23,541 bases of DNA from an uncultured Clostridia bacterium. Its GTDB lineage: Bacteria; Bacillota; Clostridia; Monoglobales; Monoglobaceae. Below are positions 7,630 through 14,028 of the stretch, one piece after another. The position numbers and the translations under genes are program-made. The stretch is taken from positions 1-23,541 of the forward strand of contig CAKSFQ010000028.1 in NCBI GenBank assembly GCA_934454115.1, read 5' to 3'. Below the pieces are notes generated by a model that was not told the origin of the DNA, made no database searches, and saw nothing but the letters and a program-made list of their open reading frames with translations. Within the stretch, counting starts at the first letter, position 1. Each line of letters opens with the position of its first letter.

Positions 7630-9000
7630 GTGGAAAACGAGAACAAGGATCTGCAAGGCGGAGCGGATATCTCTGAAATGCAGGAAAAGGTGCGCCGGGA
7701 CGTGAGCGAAAAGATCGCGTCGGCCGCAGAAGAAGTGCAGGATGAGATTGATGCCGCTGCTGCAGAAGAGGACGCCGCTTTGGCTGACGCAGGACAGGAG
7801 ACTGCCGACGGAGAAGAGAACGAGGACACCGCATTTGACGGCGCGGACGAGGACCCCAGCTGGAACGATGCAAACTTTGCAGAGCCGGTCAAGGAACCGA
7901 AAAAGGTGACGCTGACGGTGACCAACCTGGTGCTTTCCTTGGTCGGAACGGCGATTGTCGGCGCATTGGTATTGCTTTTGTGCCTCCAGATTCCCGGCTG
8001 GGTAGAGAGTGTACCGGAGGGCAAAAAGGTTGCCTCGGTAGACGGCATGACGGTTACCGATATGGATATGAACTACTACGTCTATGCGGCCGCAATGGAA
8101 TATTTTGACAAAAACGGCGGCACGGTAAAGACCCCGACCGAGTATGACTGGGATCAGGTTGCTGAGGACGGCAAAACCGCAGCCGACATCGTAAAAGAGA
8201 ATGCACTCGATACCGCAGTCGGTGAGATGCTTTTGATGAATGCCGGAATCAAGAGCGGCATGGAATGGAACGAAAAGGAAGCAACGGATTCTGCAAAAAT
8301 GCAGGTACAGCAGATGGAGAGCGTGTACGGCGAAGAACTGGTGAACTTAAACGCAAAGGCACAGGGCTTAAATTCCACCAAGCAGTACATCCGCAAGATT
8401 GTGCAGTCCAACCTCATGAGCGCCGTAAAGACCGATATGGAAGAGAACCCGGATAAGTATTATCCGGAGGATCGTTCCGTCCTGGCGCAGTACGCGCCGA
8501 CCGATAAGGCAACCGTAAAGCACATTTTGATTGCTAATTCCGAGGCTGCTGCAACCGGTGAAAACGCAGAGGCGCAGGATGCAGCGCCGGCCGAGGATAA
8601 GCGTGCCAAGGCAGAAGAAGTGCTTGCACGCGCGAAGAACGGTGAGGATTTTGACGCCCTGATCGGAGAGTATAACGAGGACACGGCAGAGCCGGCGGGA
8701 GGCTATACTTTTGGCCCCGGCGAGATGTCGGAGGCGTTTGAGACGGCGTCCTTCGGCCTTGGCATTGACGAGATCAGTGACGTGGTTGAAACAGAGCACG
8801 GCTATCACATCATTAAAAGAATTGCCGGTCAGTACGAGCTGGAAGGTTACTGGAAGGCGAATGCAAAGGTAAATACCAAAAACAGCGTACTGGCTAAGAT
8901 TTCGGTTAAGGATATCTTAAGCAGTGTGGAACAGGCGTCCACCGATTTCCAGACCAAATACACCGAGTATCAGCAAAACGCAAGCAGCAAGGGTAAATAA
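7630..9000 (+). CDS. Membrane-anchored parvulin-type peptidyl-prolyl isomerase (PrsA/SurA-like foldase)
   Basis: 456 residues. It likely helps exported proteins fold outside the membrane. The start chosen is GTG at 7630, eight bases after AAGGAG; a GTG at 7621 overlaps the ribosome site. Residues 1-90 are very acidic and lack a signal peptide. A single transmembrane segment follows at about 96-121, then an extracellular part with a SurA-type helical region and a parvulin domain at about 294-398 (VKHILIANS, GGYTFGPGEMSEAFE, ETEHGYHIIKRI). An Ala/Glu-rich loop of about 25 residues interrupts the parvulin domain. Classical PrsA is a lipoprotein; no lipobox is seen here, so this is a type II anchored relative with an unusual acidic cytosolic tail. 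It has its own promoter. Confidence 0.85.
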   Translation: MENENKDLQGGADISEMQEKVRRDVSEKIASAAEEVQDEIDAAAAEEDAALADAGQETADGEENEDTAFDGADEDPSWNDANFAEPVKEPKKVTLTVTNLVLSLVGTAIVGALVLLLCLQIPGWVESVPEGKKVASVDGMTVTDMDMNYYVYAAAMEYFDKNGGTVKTPTEYDWDQVAEDGKTAADIVKENALDTAVGEMLLMNAGIKSGMEWNEKEATDSAKMQVQQMESVYGEELVNLNAKAQGLNSTKQYIRKIVQSNLMSAVKTDMEENPDKYYPEDRSVLAQYAPTDKATVKHILIANSEAAATGENAEAQDAAPAEDKRAKAEEVLARAKNGEDFDALIGEYNEDTAEPAGGYTFGPGEMSEAFETASFGLGIDEISDVVETEHGYHIIKRIAGQYELEGYWKANAKVNTKNSVLAKISVKDILSSVEQASTDFQTKYTEYQQNASSKGK

Positions 9001-9045
9001 GGATTTGCTCTGCAAAGGCTGAAAGTTTATCTGCTTAAATTGATA

Positions 9046-9107
9046 GGGAGTGCGGATATTCTTGGATTATCAATAGGAAGATAGTCCGGGAATATGGACG
9101 CGCTCCC
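9046..9107 (+). terminator. Stem-loop after the foldase gene, probable terminator
   Basis: GGGAGTGCG (9046-9054) pairs with CGCGCTCCC (9099-9107), nine base pairs with one G-U. A second short stem ATATTC/GAATAT forms further in, and a T-rich stretch (TTCTTGTGTTT) follows. The loop is large, so it is less typical than the hairpin at 9158-9188. Confidence 0.5.
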
Positions 9108-9157
9108 TTCTTGTGTTTATTGCTGTTTATACGAAATGATCTTATTTTGGATAGGAA

Positions 9158-9188
9158 AAAAGGCAGCCGATTTTTTCGGTTGCCTTTT
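9158..9188. terminator. Bidirectional rho-independent terminator between convergent genes
   Basis: A 13-bp stem (one G-U), AAAAGGCAGCCGA with TCGGTTGCCTTTT, and a five-T loop. On the minus strand it is followed by TTTTTTCC, so it best serves the PepSY/SLH gene that ends at 9285. On the plus strand the A/T arms make it usable for the foldase gene too. The 97 bases between it and the PepSY/SLH stop hold no supported gene. Confidence 0.8.
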
Positions 9189-9284
9189 AAGGAGGTGTGT
9201 GCAAGCGTTGCCGTTATTTCGTCAATCTCTTCAAAAACAGCGGATTAGGAATTTGAAATGATTTCGTATTTTACGGTCAGCGCT

Positions 9285-11870
9285 TTATTCCAGATTTTCA
9301 ATCATACGGGTAAATACGGCAGCAGCCTGCGCCCTTGTCGTACTTGCATTCGGCAAAAAGCTGCCGTCGGCATTGCCCTTCATAAGTAAGTTTGCAGCCG
9401 CCCAGCTTACCGCATTTCTCGCATAGCCGGAAATAGAGTTGTGATCGGTGTATGCCGTATTGCCGTTTGATTCTACGTCATATCCCTTGAAATTTGCGTA
9501 GCGGTAAAGGATGGTTGCCATCTGTTCACGGGTAATCGGATCGTTCGGCGCAAAACGGTCTTTCGATACACCGGAAACAATGCCGTTTGCGTTTGCCCAG
9601 GCAACTGCCCTGTCGTAATAACCGCCGATTTCAACATCCACAAATATGGAGCCTCCGGCTTGCGGCTCTTTTTCCATACGATAGATAATCATGACAAACA
9701 TCGCTCTGGTCACATAAGAGTCCGGTGAAAATTCCATCTCGGTGGTGCCCTTCATCAAACCAAAATCATATGCGAATTTCACCGAAAGGTAAAACCAATC
9801 TCTTTTTTTAACATCGCCGAATGGATTTTCCCACTCACTGTCGGATTTTGCGCTGATGTCCTTTTGCTTTTTTTTGAGTATGCTGCCCGTCACTGCATTG
9901 ATTCGGTAAGTCCACCGCGTCTTATTGTCTGCAAATACGAGATGATAATACGGTGTTTTAATGCCGCCGTCCACCAATTCTTCTTCCAAAAAAGTTACCC
10001 TTTCGGTGCAGCCGGCATCATCAACGGCAATCTTTTTTGCATCGGCAAGCAGAATATATCTTCTGCCGTAGATGATTTCTCCCGTTTTTGCGTCAATCTG
10101 ATAGTAATACTGATTTTTACCGGTATAAAACTCCAGCAGATAGCATTGCCTGCCCTGATAATGATTCAGCTCGGCTTTGGTAAACACAATTTTTTGTGCG
10201 TATTTGTCAAGCTCGGCGTCCTTGAGTGCAATTTTCCTTGCTTCCTCCAAAGAAATATAATCCGGCTCATCGGTGTTTTTGCTTTTCTTTTCGAGTATAG
10301 CGCCGCTGACCGCATTGATACGGTAAGTCCACTGTGTCCTATTGTCTGTAAAGACAAGCAGGTAATACGGTGTTTTGATACCGCCGTCTACCAACGTTTC
10401 TTCGGTAAAGGTAACTCTTTCGGTGCAGCCGGCATCATCAACAGCAATCTTCTTTGCGTCGGCAAGCAGGATATATCTTCTGCCATAGATAACTTCGCCC
10501 GTCTTTGCGTCAATCTCATAGTGATACTGATTTTCCCCTGTATAAAAATCCAACAGGTAGCAGGGCCTGCCTTGATTACGGCTCAGCTCAGTTTTGGTGA
10601 ACGTTATTTTTTGTTTGTTTCTGTCAAGCCCGGCGTCTTTGAGTGCAATTTCTTTTGCTTCTTCCAAAGAAATGAAATTTGCACCGCTGATGTCCTCAAT
10701 ATGTTTTCCCATCACAGCGCCGCTTATCGCATTGATTCGGTAAGTCCACTGTGTCCTATTGTCTGTAAAGACAAGCAGATAATACGGTGTTTTAATGCCG
10801 CCGTCTATCAATTCTTCTTCCAAAAAAGTTACCCTTTCGGTGCATTCGGCATCATCAACGGCAATCCTTTTTGCATCGGCAAGAAGAATATATCTTCTGC
10901 CGTAGACGATTTCGCCCGTTTTTGCGTCAATCTCATAGTGATACTGATATTTACCGGTGTAAAACTCCAACAGGTAATAGGGCTTGCCCTGATTACGGAT
11001 CAGTTCCTCCTTGGTGAATACGATCTTTTCTGCATTTTCAACAAGTCCGGCATCCCTGAGCGCGATGGACTTCGCTTTTTCCAAAGAGATAAAATCCGAC
11101 TCGCCAATATTTTTCTCTTTCTTTTCAAGTATAGCGCCGCTGACTGCATTGATACGATAAGTCCACTGTGTCCTATTGTCTGTAAAGACAAGCAGATAAT
11201 ACGGTGTTTTGATGCCGCCGTCTACCAATTCTTCTTCCAAAAAAGTTACTCTTTCGGTGCAGCCGGCATCATCAATGGCAATCTTTTTTGCGTCGGCAAG
11301 TAGGATATATTTTCTGCCGTAGATAACTTCGCCCGTTTTTGCGTCAATCTCATAGTGATACTGGTTTTCCCCTGTATAAAAATCCAACAGATAGCAGGGC
11401 CTGCCTTGATTACGGCTCAACTCCTCTTTGGTAAACGTTATTTTTTGTTTATTTCTGTCAAGCCCGGTGTCTTTGAGTGCAATTTCTTTTGCTTCCTCCA
11501 AAGAGATAAATTTTGCCTCGTCCGTAATTTTTCCCGAGTCTTTTGTAATCTTCGATGAATTTGAATCGTCTGTTACCTTTTCAGTCGTCGATGCGTTCGT
11601 AGTCTTTTCAGCCTTCGACTCAGTTGTGATCTTTCCAGCCTTTGACTCATCTGTAATCTTTTCAGCCTTTGACTCATTTGTAATCTTTTCAGCCTTCGAC
11701 TCAGTTGTGATTTTTTCAGCCTTTGACTCGTTTGTGATTTTTACAGCCTTTGACTCATCTGTAGTCTTTGCGGATCTTGAATCGTCCGCAAATACTGTCA
11801 TCGGCACGAGCGAAAACAGTATTGTCATACAAAGCAAAATCGAAAACAGTTTGTTTGTTTTGACTTTCAT
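9285..11870 (-). CDS. Secreted surface protein with eight PepSY domains and three SLH domains
   Basis: 861 residues. A Sec signal peptide (about 1-28, ending VFA-DD) is followed by eight 9-residue repeats of the type ESKAEKITN (38-109). Four 139-residue units begin at residues 121, 260, 399 and 538; each holds two PepSY domains (the first ends near GEVIYGR, the second starts ILLADAKKIA and ends RINAVSGAILEK). Three S-layer homology domains fill about 683-861 (FGDVKKRDWFY, FVDVEIGGYYDRAV, YTDHNSISGYARNAV). SLH domains anchor proteins to secondary wall polymers, so the product is probably a cell-surface protein displaying PepSY modules, which in other proteins modulate peptidases. No peptidase domain is present. 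AAGGAGG lies nine bases before the ATG. No clear promoter is adjacent; expression may come from the promoter at 12211-12239 through a leader. Lower GC than the core genes. Confidence 0.9.
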   Translation of the reverse strand: MKVKTNKLFSILLCMTILFSLVPMTVFADDSRSAKTTDESKAVKITNESKAEKITTESKAEKITNESKAEKITDESKAGKITTESKAEKTTNASTTEKVTDDSNSSKITKDSGKITDEAKFISLEEAKEIALKDTGLDRNKQKITFTKEELSRNQGRPCYLLDFYTGENQYHYEIDAKTGEVIYGRKYILLADAKKIAIDDAGCTERVTFLEEELVDGGIKTPYYLLVFTDNRTQWTYRINAVSGAILEKKEKNIGESDFISLEKAKSIALRDAGLVENAEKIVFTKEELIRNQGKPYYLLEFYTGKYQYHYEIDAKTGEIVYGRRYILLADAKRIAVDDAECTERVTFLEEELIDGGIKTPYYLLVFTDNRTQWTYRINAISGAVMGKHIEDISGANFISLEEAKEIALKDAGLDRNKQKITFTKTELSRNQGRPCYLLDFYTGENQYHYEIDAKTGEVIYGRRYILLADAKKIAVDDAGCTERVTFTEETLVDGGIKTPYYLLVFTDNRTQWTYRINAVSGAILEKKSKNTDEPDYISLEEARKIALKDAELDKYAQKIVFTKAELNHYQGRQCYLLEFYTGKNQYYYQIDAKTGEIIYGRRYILLADAKKIAVDDAGCTERVTFLEEELVDGGIKTPYYHLVFADNKTRWTYRINAVTGSILKKKQKDISAKSDSEWENPFGDVKKRDWFYLSVKFAYDFGLMKGTTEMEFSPDSYVTRAMFVMIIYRMEKEPQAGGSIFVDVEIGGYYDRAVAWANANGIVSGVSKDRFAPNDPITREQMATILYRYANFKGYDVESNGNTAYTDHNSISGYARNAVSWAAANLLMKGNADGSFLPNASTTRAQAAAVFTRMIENLE
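9867..11510 (-). repeat. Four 417-bp in-frame tandem repeats (two PepSY domains each)
   Basis: The units encode residues 121-259, 260-398, 399-537 and 538 to about 668; the first three are exactly 139 codons. Units 1 and 3 are nearly identical at protein level (both LDRNKQKITFTK, NQGRPCYLLDFYTGENQYHY). Unit 2 resembles unit 4 in several places (KIVFTK, LLEFYTGK, GEI). This suggests duplication of an 834-bp two-unit block. Copy number may vary between strains by recombination. Confidence 0.9.
11544..11759 (-). repeat. Eight 27-bp tandem repeats encoding a charged linker
   Basis: Residues 38-109 of the PepSY/SLH protein are eight 9-residue repeats of consensus (N/T/D)ESKAEKIT, decaying towards the C-terminal side (NASTTEKVT, DDSNSSKIT). 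The segment is charged and low-complexity, and probably an extended spacer or stalk after the signal peptide. Confidence 0.88.
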
Positions 11871-11924
11871 AAATCGCGACCTCCTTTTCGTGATTTATCG
11901 GATTTTTCGCAGCTTTCTGTTTAT

Positions 11925-11957
11925 GCCGGAGTGCGAATATCCGGCTTTTTTTCTTTC
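11925..11957 (+). terminator. Plus-strand terminator-like hairpin within the minus-strand leader
   Basis: GCCGGA (11925-11930), a nine-base loop and TCCGGC (11940-11945) are followed on the plus strand by seven T and a CTTTC tail. No plus-strand gene is known here. It could end an antisense transcript or simply act as a hairpin in the leader of the minus-strand gene. Confidence 0.4.
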
Positions 11958-12009
11958 ATGGGCTGCACACCCCTTTCGAGTATGGAGTCGTTGATAATGC
12001 CTTCGGCGG

Positions 12010-12060
12010 AAAAACAAAAAGGTACACTCGCTTTCAAAATATTTTGAAAACGAATGCACC
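12010..12060 (-). terminator. Rho-independent terminator / possible attenuator after the small ORF
   Basis: 12021-12060 is a 40-base imperfect palindrome (17 of 20 positions pair). All three mismatches become G-U pairs when read on the minus strand, where the hairpin is followed by TTTTTGTTTTT. It starts directly after the stop codon of the 35-codon ORF and about 140 bases before the PepSY/SLH start codon. This arrangement fits a transcription attenuator or the end of a small independent transcript. Confidence 0.8.
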
Positions 12061-12168
12061 TTAACAAATACCCGCGTACGAATAACGGAAAAAAGCAAAC
12101 CTACGCCTACGCCGCGAGTAAATGTATATCGAGTAAATGTATATATTGATTTTACGCCATCGTTTCAT
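12061..12168 (-). CDS. Small ORF, 35 residues: possible leader peptide
   Basis: It is not a family I recognise. The peptide starts MKRWRKINIYIYS, repeats IYIYS, then has five consecutive Arg followed by an aromatic tail ending in YAGIC. The repeat comes from a 15-base DNA repeat (ATATACATTTACTCG, twice). Support for expression: a strong promoter 43 bases upstream (12211-12239), AAAGGA ten bases before the ATG, and a terminator hairpin immediately after the TAA. Runs of Ile/Tyr and Arg codons before a terminator are what a ribosome-stalling leader peptide would look like, with the PepSY/SLH gene downstream as the controlled gene. An independent small basic peptide or a chance ORF in a small RNA is also possible. 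Confidence 0.5.
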   Translation of the reverse strand: MKRWRKINIYIYSIYIYSRRRRRFAFFRYSYAGIC

Positions 12169-12210
12169 ATTCGCCAAATCCTTTCTATACGAACACTCTT
12201 CCGCAAACTA

Positions 12211-12239
12211 ATTGTACCATATCTTTCTGTTTTCGTCAA
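12211..12239 (-). promoter_or_regulatory. Strong sigma-A promoter driving the leader of the PepSY/SLH gene
   Basis: On the minus strand: TTGACG, 17-base spacer, TACAAT, with TGG before the -10 box. Transcription should start near 12204 and run through the 35-codon ORF and the terminator at 12010-12060 towards 11870. The stretch 11871-12009 shows no comparable promoter. Confidence 0.75.
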
Positions 12240-12271
12240 TACATTTTTGGGATTTTTCGGGGATGAAATAA

Positions 12272-12297
12272 AAAACCGCCGTAAAAACGGCGGTTTT
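12272..12297 (-). terminator. Terminator of the tRNA-Tyr gene
   Basis: AAAACCGCCG / CGGCGGTTTT with a six-base loop, ten base pairs; on the minus strand a T-rich run follows (TTTTTTATTT). It lies eight bases after the tRNA CCA end. Confidence 0.85.
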
Positions 12298-12305
12298 AGC
12301 TGCTT

Positions 12306-12390
12306 TGGTGGAGGGAGATGGATTCGAACCATCGAAGCGAGACGCAACAGATTTACAGTCTGCCCCCTTTGGCCACTCGGGAACCCCTCC
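12306..12390 (-). tRNA. tRNA-Tyr (anticodon GTA)
   Basis: 85 bases with encoded CCA. The acceptor stem GGAGGGG pairs with TCCCTCC; the anticodon loop reads CTGTAAA, giving GTA. It has the long variable arm expected for bacterial tRNA-Tyr and the T-arm GATGGTTCGAATCCATC. It has its own promoter (12431-12459) and terminator (12272-12297). Confidence 0.95.
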
Positions 12391-12430
12391 GGAGTTTATC
12401 AATGCGCTGCTCTCTCACAGCGACTTTATC

Positions 12431-12459
12431 AGTATACCACGCCTTTTATGGCTTGTCAA
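12431..12459 (-). promoter_or_regulatory. Consensus sigma-A promoter of tRNA-Tyr
   Basis: On the minus strand: TTGACA, 17-base spacer, TATACT. The -10 box is about 40 bases before the tRNA 5' end. The rest of the gap up to the tRNA-Gly terminator (12460-12587) shows nothing I can support. Confidence 0.85.
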
Positions 12460-12587
12460 CCCTTTTTTTGCAAAAAAACAAAAAATTATCTTTATCGGTA
12501 TCGCGGAGCCGGCTTAAAAGGAAGGTAATGGCGGCAATATGAAAAGACGCCGCTTTTGGGAAAGCATAAATCGTAAAAAACAATGAT

Positions 12588-12623
12588 AAAAATCGGCAAG
12601 CAGATTTTAGCTTGCCGATTTTT
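12588..12623 (-). terminator. Terminator of the tRNA-Gly gene
   Basis: A perfect 14-bp stem, AAAAATCGGCAAGC with GCTTGCCGATTTTT, and an eight-base loop. Its outer arm abuts the CCA end of the tRNA, and the 3' arm on the minus strand ends in a T run. Confidence 0.85.
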
Positions 12624-12696
12624 GGAGCAGGCGATGGGAATCGAACCCACAACCTCAGCTTGGGAAGCTGATGTTTTGCCACTAAACTACGCCTGC
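12623..12696 (-). tRNA. tRNA-Gly (anticodon CCC)
   Basis: 74 bases with encoded CCA. The acceptor stem GCAGGCG pairs with CGCCTGC; the anticodon stem TCAGC/GCTGA frames the loop TTCCCAA, giving anticodon CCC, which reads GGG. T-arm TGGGTTCGATTCCCA. Discriminator base U, as usual for bacterial tRNA-Gly. Confidence 0.94.
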
Positions 12697-12711
12697 ATAA
12701 CTATCCCCTCT

Positions 12712-12740
12712 AGTATAGCACGACAAGCAGCGTCTGTCAA
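12712..12740 (-). promoter_or_regulatory. Consensus sigma-A promoter of tRNA-Gly
   Basis: On the minus strand: TTGACA, 17-base spacer, TATACT, placed 15 bases before the tRNA 5' end. It matches the tRNA-Tyr promoter in both boxes and spacing. Confidence 0.87.
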
Positions 12741-12772
12741 TACCAGCGGAAAAGATTTGTACATGTTTTTCG

Positions 12773-12835
12773 GTGAACCGAAAGTGGATATTCGCCTCCC
12801 AAAATCGGGGCTTGGATTACGCTCTTTCGGTTCAC
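12773..12835. repeat. Inverted repeat with 12-bp perfect arms between metF and tRNA-Gly
   Basis: GTGAACCGAAAG (12773-12784) and CTTTCGGTTCAC (12824-12835) are exact inverted copies about 39 bases apart. Pairing extends outward with interruptions into TTTTTC and GAAAAA. It lies about 80 bases after the metF stop. It may serve as the metF terminator or be a small palindromic repeat; no ORF is present in 12741-12914. Confidence 0.6.
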
Positions 12836-12914
12836 AAGAAAAACGCCGGCGCAGATTAAAATCAGCAAGACAAGGTACTGCCGGTATGGGATTGTCTGCC
12901 TGCACTGCATTTCT

Positions 12915-13781
12915 TTATCGGATCATAGCGGACAGATTCTGCATGATGCTCCCGGCGATGTCGGGGCGGTTCATGGTATAAATATGTACATGGTTGACAC
13001 CGCTTGCAAACAGATCAATCATCTGCTCGGTCGCGTAGGCGATGCCGGCCTGTTTCATGGCCTCCGGCTGGTCGGCAAAACGATCCACGATCATGCGGAA
13101 CCGCCGCGGCAGTGCGGTGCCGGACAGGCTTAAAATACGCTTAATCTGCTTGGCGTTGGTAACCGGCATAATCCCGGCAATGACCGGAACCTGAATCCCG
13201 GCACGCAGCAAACGGTACATAAAGTGATAGAGAATGTCGTTGTCAAAAAACATCTGAGTCGTCAGAAAATCGCAGCCGTTTTCTACCTTGCGTTTTAACT
13301 GGTCGATGTCAAAATCTAAGGACGGGGATTCGGGGTGTCCCTCCGGGTAACAGGCGCCGCCGATACAAAATCCGCCAAAATCCCGGATTTCCTTCATTAA
13401 ATCACTGGCATGATGAAATTGGGTGGACAGTGCAAGCCCGCTGTCCTGCGGCAGATCGCCGCGCAAAGCCAGAATGTTTTCGATGCCGTGCTCGTTGAGA
13501 TTGGTTAAAACCTCTCGGATTTTCGGCTGTTCGGAGGCAATACAGGTCAGGTGCGCCAGCGCCGTGACGCCGTTGACATTTTGCACCGCATCGGCAAGCT
13601 CCAACGTGTTGGCAGCGTTGGTGCCGCCGGCGCCGTAGGTCACGCTCATAAAATCCGGTTGCAGCGCTGCCATTTCGTGCACAATATTCTTTGCATTATC
13701 CAGTGCGCCGCCCTGCTTTGGCGGAAACAGTTCGCAGGACACGGTGATTTTCTTTGACTTTAACAAATCGCTGATTTTCAT
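12915..13781 (-). CDS. metF: Methylenetetrahydrofolate reductase
   Basis: 288 residues, normal length. A cytosolic flavoprotein that reduces 5,10-methylene-THF to 5-methyl-THF, supplying methyl groups for methionine synthesis or, in acetogens, the methyl branch of the Wood-Ljungdahl pathway. Conserved TIM-barrel segments include SCELFPPK (catalytic Glu region), SVTYGAGG, ALAHLTCIA, ILALRGD, CIGGACYPEGHPE, DFLTTQMFFDN and VIAGIMPV. ATG start with AAAGGAGAG upstream. It is not clustered with other folate or corrinoid genes here, so a plain methionine role is as likely as an acetogenic one. No MetV-like partner is seen. Confidence 0.96.
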   Translation of the reverse strand: MKISDLLKSKKITVSCELFPPKQGGALDNAKNIVHEMAALQPDFMSVTYGAGGTNAANTLELADAVQNVNGVTALAHLTCIASEQPKIREVLTNLNEHGIENILALRGDLPQDSGLALSTQFHHASDLMKEIRDFGGFCIGGACYPEGHPESPSLDFDIDQLKRKVENGCDFLTTQMFFDNDILYHFMYRLLRAGIQVPVIAGIMPVTNAKQIKRILSLSGTALPRRFRMIVDRFADQPEAMKQAGIAYATEQMIDLFASGVNHVHIYTMNRPDIAGSIMQNLSAMIR

Positions 13782-13804
13782 AATGGCTCTCTCCTTTTTT
13801 TGTC

Positions 13805-13833
13805 ATCATACCACATTTTGCGGTCAAAAGCAA
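13805..13833 (-). promoter_or_regulatory. Promoter of metF
   Basis: On the minus strand: TTGCTT, 17-base spacer, TATGAT, with TGG before the -10 box (extended -10). It lies 24 bases before the metF ATG. No S-box riboswitch fits in the short leader. Confidence 0.6.
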
Positions 13834-13938
13834 GGAAAATCCCTGTAAAAACCCGGAAAAACAGGCGAAATCACAGGGGCGTTGGAAACGAAAACAGAAA
13901 AATGAAAGCAAACTGTAATATTTTTGTGATTTGGTTTA

Positions 13939-13947
13939 TGGTATAAT
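13939..13947 (+). promoter_or_regulatory. Extended -10 promoter of the SpoIIIE/FtsK gene
   Basis: TGG followed by the consensus TATAAT at 13942-13947. No good -35 box lies 16-18 bases upstream. A leader of about 75 bases follows, with AAGGGG at 14014-14019 before the GTG start. The remainder of the metF-spoIIIE gap shows no other feature. Confidence 0.55.
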
Positions 13948-14028
13948 AGGATAATAGAAAATGGGATTTTTGTCGCTTTGTCTCTTTTGATAAGGCGGCA
14001 GGCCAGAAAATAGAAGGGGTGCGATAGC

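Noticed and set aside
9189..9260. AAGGAGG followed by a possible 17-codon ORF on the plus strand after the bidirectional terminator
   Set aside because: It would start with TTG, is very short, lies after a terminator and has no promoter; the match to a ribosome site is probably chance.
9864..11303. Plus-strand open frame of 479 codons opposite the PepSY/SLH gene
   Set aside because: It is antisense to the in-frame 417-bp repeats; because the repeat length is a multiple of three, one stop-free antisense frame is copied four times. The product is repetitive, Phe/Cys/Ile-rich and has no ribosome site.
9867..11510. Regular repeats as a possible CRISPR array
   Set aside because: The units are 417 bp, protein-coding and contiguous, with no short repeat/spacer alternation and no cas genes nearby.
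11921..11959. 12-codon ORF (MKEKKPDIRTPA) on the minus strand before the PepSY/SLH gene
   Set aside because: It has an AAAGGGG stretch upstream but is very short and spans the GCCGGA hairpin; chance occurrence is likely.
11428..11994. Plus-strand open frame of 188 codons with FDS/VIFSAF repeats
   Set aside because: Antisense of the 27-bp minisatellite and the signal-peptide region. The real gene on the minus strand has a signal peptide, domains and a ribosome site.
12540..12587. Plus-strand 15-codon ORF (MKRRRFWESINRKKQ) before the tRNA-Gly terminator
   Set aside because: The ribosome-like site is too far away, no promoter was found and the length is too small to support.
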